From Alphaproteobacteria bacterium UBA3307 (lineage in GTDB: Bacteria > Pseudomonadota > Alphaproteobacteria > RF32 > CAG-239), in NCBI GenBank assembly GCA_002361365.1, contig DEST01000029.1:1-15649 (forward strand): 15,649 nt of DNA. The letters run 5' to 3'. Of this stretch, positions 14,215 through 15,649 are shown in pieces. Every line of letters begins with the position of its first letter. Position 1 is the first letter of the stretch. Under the pieces are notes generated by a model. It did not search any database, was not told the origin of the DNA, and saw only the letters and a list, made by a program, of their open reading frames with translations. Position numbers and translations under genes: made by a program.

Positions 14215-15649
14215 ATGAGTAACAAAGTTATCGGCATAGATTTGGGAACAACCAATTCTTGCTTTGCAGTTATGGAAGGCAAAGATGCCAAAGTTTTGGA
14301 AAATTCGGAAGGTGCAAGAACAACCCCGTCGATGGTTGCATTTACGGATACAGAGCGTTTGGTCGGATATCCGGCTAAACGTCAGGCCGTAACCAATCCG
14401 GAAAATACCCTGTTTGCCATTAAACGTTTAATCGGACGTCGTTATGATTCGGCCGAAGTGGCAAAATTTAAGGAACATTCGCCGTTCAAAATCGTTTCCG
14501 GTGACAACGGAGATGCTTGGGTTGAGGCTAAAGACAAGAAGTACGCACCTTCACAAATTTCAGCATTTGTTTTGCAAAAAATTAAGGAATATGCCGAAAG
14601 TTATTTGGGTGAAACTATCGATAAGGCTGTAATTACCGTGCCGGCGTATTTTAACGATTCGCAACGTCAGGCAACTAAAGATGCCGGTAAAATCGCCGGT
14701 TTGGAAGTTTTGCGTATTATAAACGAGCCGACAGCGGCAGCACTTGCTTATGGTATGGATAAAAAAGCTTCCGGCACGATTGTGGTGTATGACTTGGGAG
14801 GCGGTACGTTTGATGTTTCTATTTTGGAAATCGGTGACGGCGTGTTTGAAGTAAAAGCGACCAATGGAGATACTTTTTTGGGCGGTGAAGATTTTGACCA
14901 ACGCATCGTAAATTATTTGGCTGACGAATTCCAAAAAGAGCAGGGGATTGATTTGCGTACCGACCGTTTGGCGTTGCAACGTTTGAAAGAAGCGGCGGAA
15001 AAAGCTAAAATAGAGCTTTCTTCTACCACTCAAACCGAAGTCAACTTGCCGTTTATTACAGCAGACAGTACCGGTGCAAAACACTTGAACGTAAAATTAA
15101 CACGAGCAAAACTGGAGTCTTTGGTTGAAGACTTGATTGAAAAAACGGCTATTCCGTGTCAAAAGGCTTTGGATGATGCCGGTTTGAAAGCAAGTGACAT
15201 CAGCGAAGTTATCTTGGTTGGTGGTATGACACGTATGCCAAAAGTTCAAGAAAAAGTTAAAGAAATCTTCGGCAAAGAACCGCATAAGGGCGTTAATCCG
15301 GACGAAGTTGTGGCTGTTGGCGCTGCAATTCAGGGCGGCGTACTGATGGGAGATGTCAAAGATGTGTTGTTGTTGGATGTAACTCCGCTTTCTCTCGGTA
15401 TTGAAACTTTGGGCGGTGTGTTTACACGTTTAATTGACCGCAATACCACCATTCCGACACGTAAATCACAGGTATTTTCAACCGCAGAGGACGGACAGAC
15501 GGCAGTAACCATTCGCGTGTTCCAAGGCGAGCGTGAAATTGCCGCACACAATAAACTGCTCGGACAGTTTGATTTGGTGGGTATTCCGCCTTCACCACGC
15601 GGTGTGCCGCAAATTGAAGTAACTTTTGATATTGATGCAAATGGTATTG
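14215..15649 (+). CDS. dnaK: Molecular chaperone DnaK (Hsp70), 3' end beyond the window
   Basis: The first 478 codons of DnaK are present. It binds exposed hydrophobic peptides in an ATP cycle driven by DnaJ and GrpE and, in other bacteria, also restrains RpoH. The ATPase domain has the Hsp70 signatures IDLGTTNS (8-15), VYDLGGGTFDVSI (from about 191) and VILVGGMTRMP (332-342). The interdomain linker DVLLLDVTPLSLGIETLGG begins at about 383. The substrate-binding beta domain follows (FSTAEDGQTAVTIRVFQGER) up to the edge, where the frame is still open (FDIDANGI). The lid domain is missing only because the window ends. ATG 14215 has a strong AAGGAGG 10 bases upstream. A heat-shock promoter precedes it. 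grpE is not immediately upstream; dnaJ could lie downstream outside the window. Confidence 0.97.
   Translation, partial: MSNKVIGIDLGTTNSCFAVMEGKDAKVLENSEGARTTPSMVAFTDTERLVGYPAKRQAVTNPENTLFAIKRLIGRRYDSAEVAKFKEHSPFKIVSGDNGDAWVEAKDKKYAPSQISAFVLQKIKEYAESYLGETIDKAVITVPAYFNDSQRQATKDAGKIAGLEVLRIINEPTAAALAYGMDKKASGTIVVYDLGGGTFDVSILEIGDGVFEVKATNGDTFLGGEDFDQRIVNYLADEFQKEQGIDLRTDRLALQRLKEAAEKAKIELSSTTQTEVNLPFITADSTGAKHLNVKLTRAKLESLVEDLIEKTAIPCQKALDDAGLKASDISEVILVGGMTRMPKVQEKVKEIFGKEPHKGVNPDEVVAVGAAIQGGVLMGDVKDVLLLDVTPLSLGIETLGGVFTRLIDRNTTIPTRKSQVFSTAEDGQTAVTIRVFQGEREIAAHNKLLGQFDLVGIPPSPRGVPQIEVTFDIDANGI

Overview
The window is about 15.6 kb of AT-rich bacterial chromosome. It most likely comes from a low-GC alphaproteobacterium, perhaps a host-associated one. 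This rests on a prmC gene followed by a DUF4167 protein (a family and arrangement typical of Alphaproteobacteria), a sigma-32 with a clear RpoH box, a SlyB/Pcp-type outer-membrane lipoprotein, and an alphaproteobacterial-style heat-shock promoter in front of dnaK. The exact taxon is inferred. I see no IS element, prophage, CRISPR array, tRNA or rRNA.

Layout: (1) Positions 158-613, minus strand, encode a SlyB-like glycine-zipper lipoprotein with a terminator at its end. (2) From a divergent promoter a plus-strand run begins: asnS (742-2130), an exported protein of unknown function (2140-2796), rpoH (2804-3703) and prmC (3704-4540). The genes are 9, 7 and 0 bases apart, so this looks like one operon joining tRNA charging, the heat-shock sigma factor and release-factor methylation. 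(3) After a 94-base gap with its own good promoter come a DUF4167 protein (4635-5225) and an unrecognised 141-residue protein (5242-5667). (4) A convergent minus-strand stand-alone acyl carrier protein follows (5728-6006), then a divergent plus-strand Cys/His-rich membrane-anchored protein (6158-6706). (5) Two minus-strand genes follow: an unrecognised protein of about 400 residues (6769-7968) and a MATE-family efflux transporter (8088-9503). (6) A very large orphan gene (9681-13973, 1430 residues) stands alone between a strong promoter and a strong terminator. (7) dnaK starts at 14215 and runs off the right edge.

How the genes fit together: rpoH encodes the sigma factor expected to read the CTTG-N18-CCTATAT promoter upstream of dnaK, so regulator and target are both here. 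In other bacteria DnaK in turn controls RpoH stability. The asnS-prmC-DUF4167 genes serve translation and ribosome-related functions. The ACP and MATE genes have no visible pathway partners nearby. The most interesting unknown is the 1430-residue protein. It has an acidic helical N-terminal part, an Asn/Asp/Gly-rich linker, a central Gly/Ala-rich hydrophobic (membrane-inserting?) region, a three-copy KKKPYIPPEMTIKD repeat and a basic C-terminal tail. I do not recognise it as any known family.
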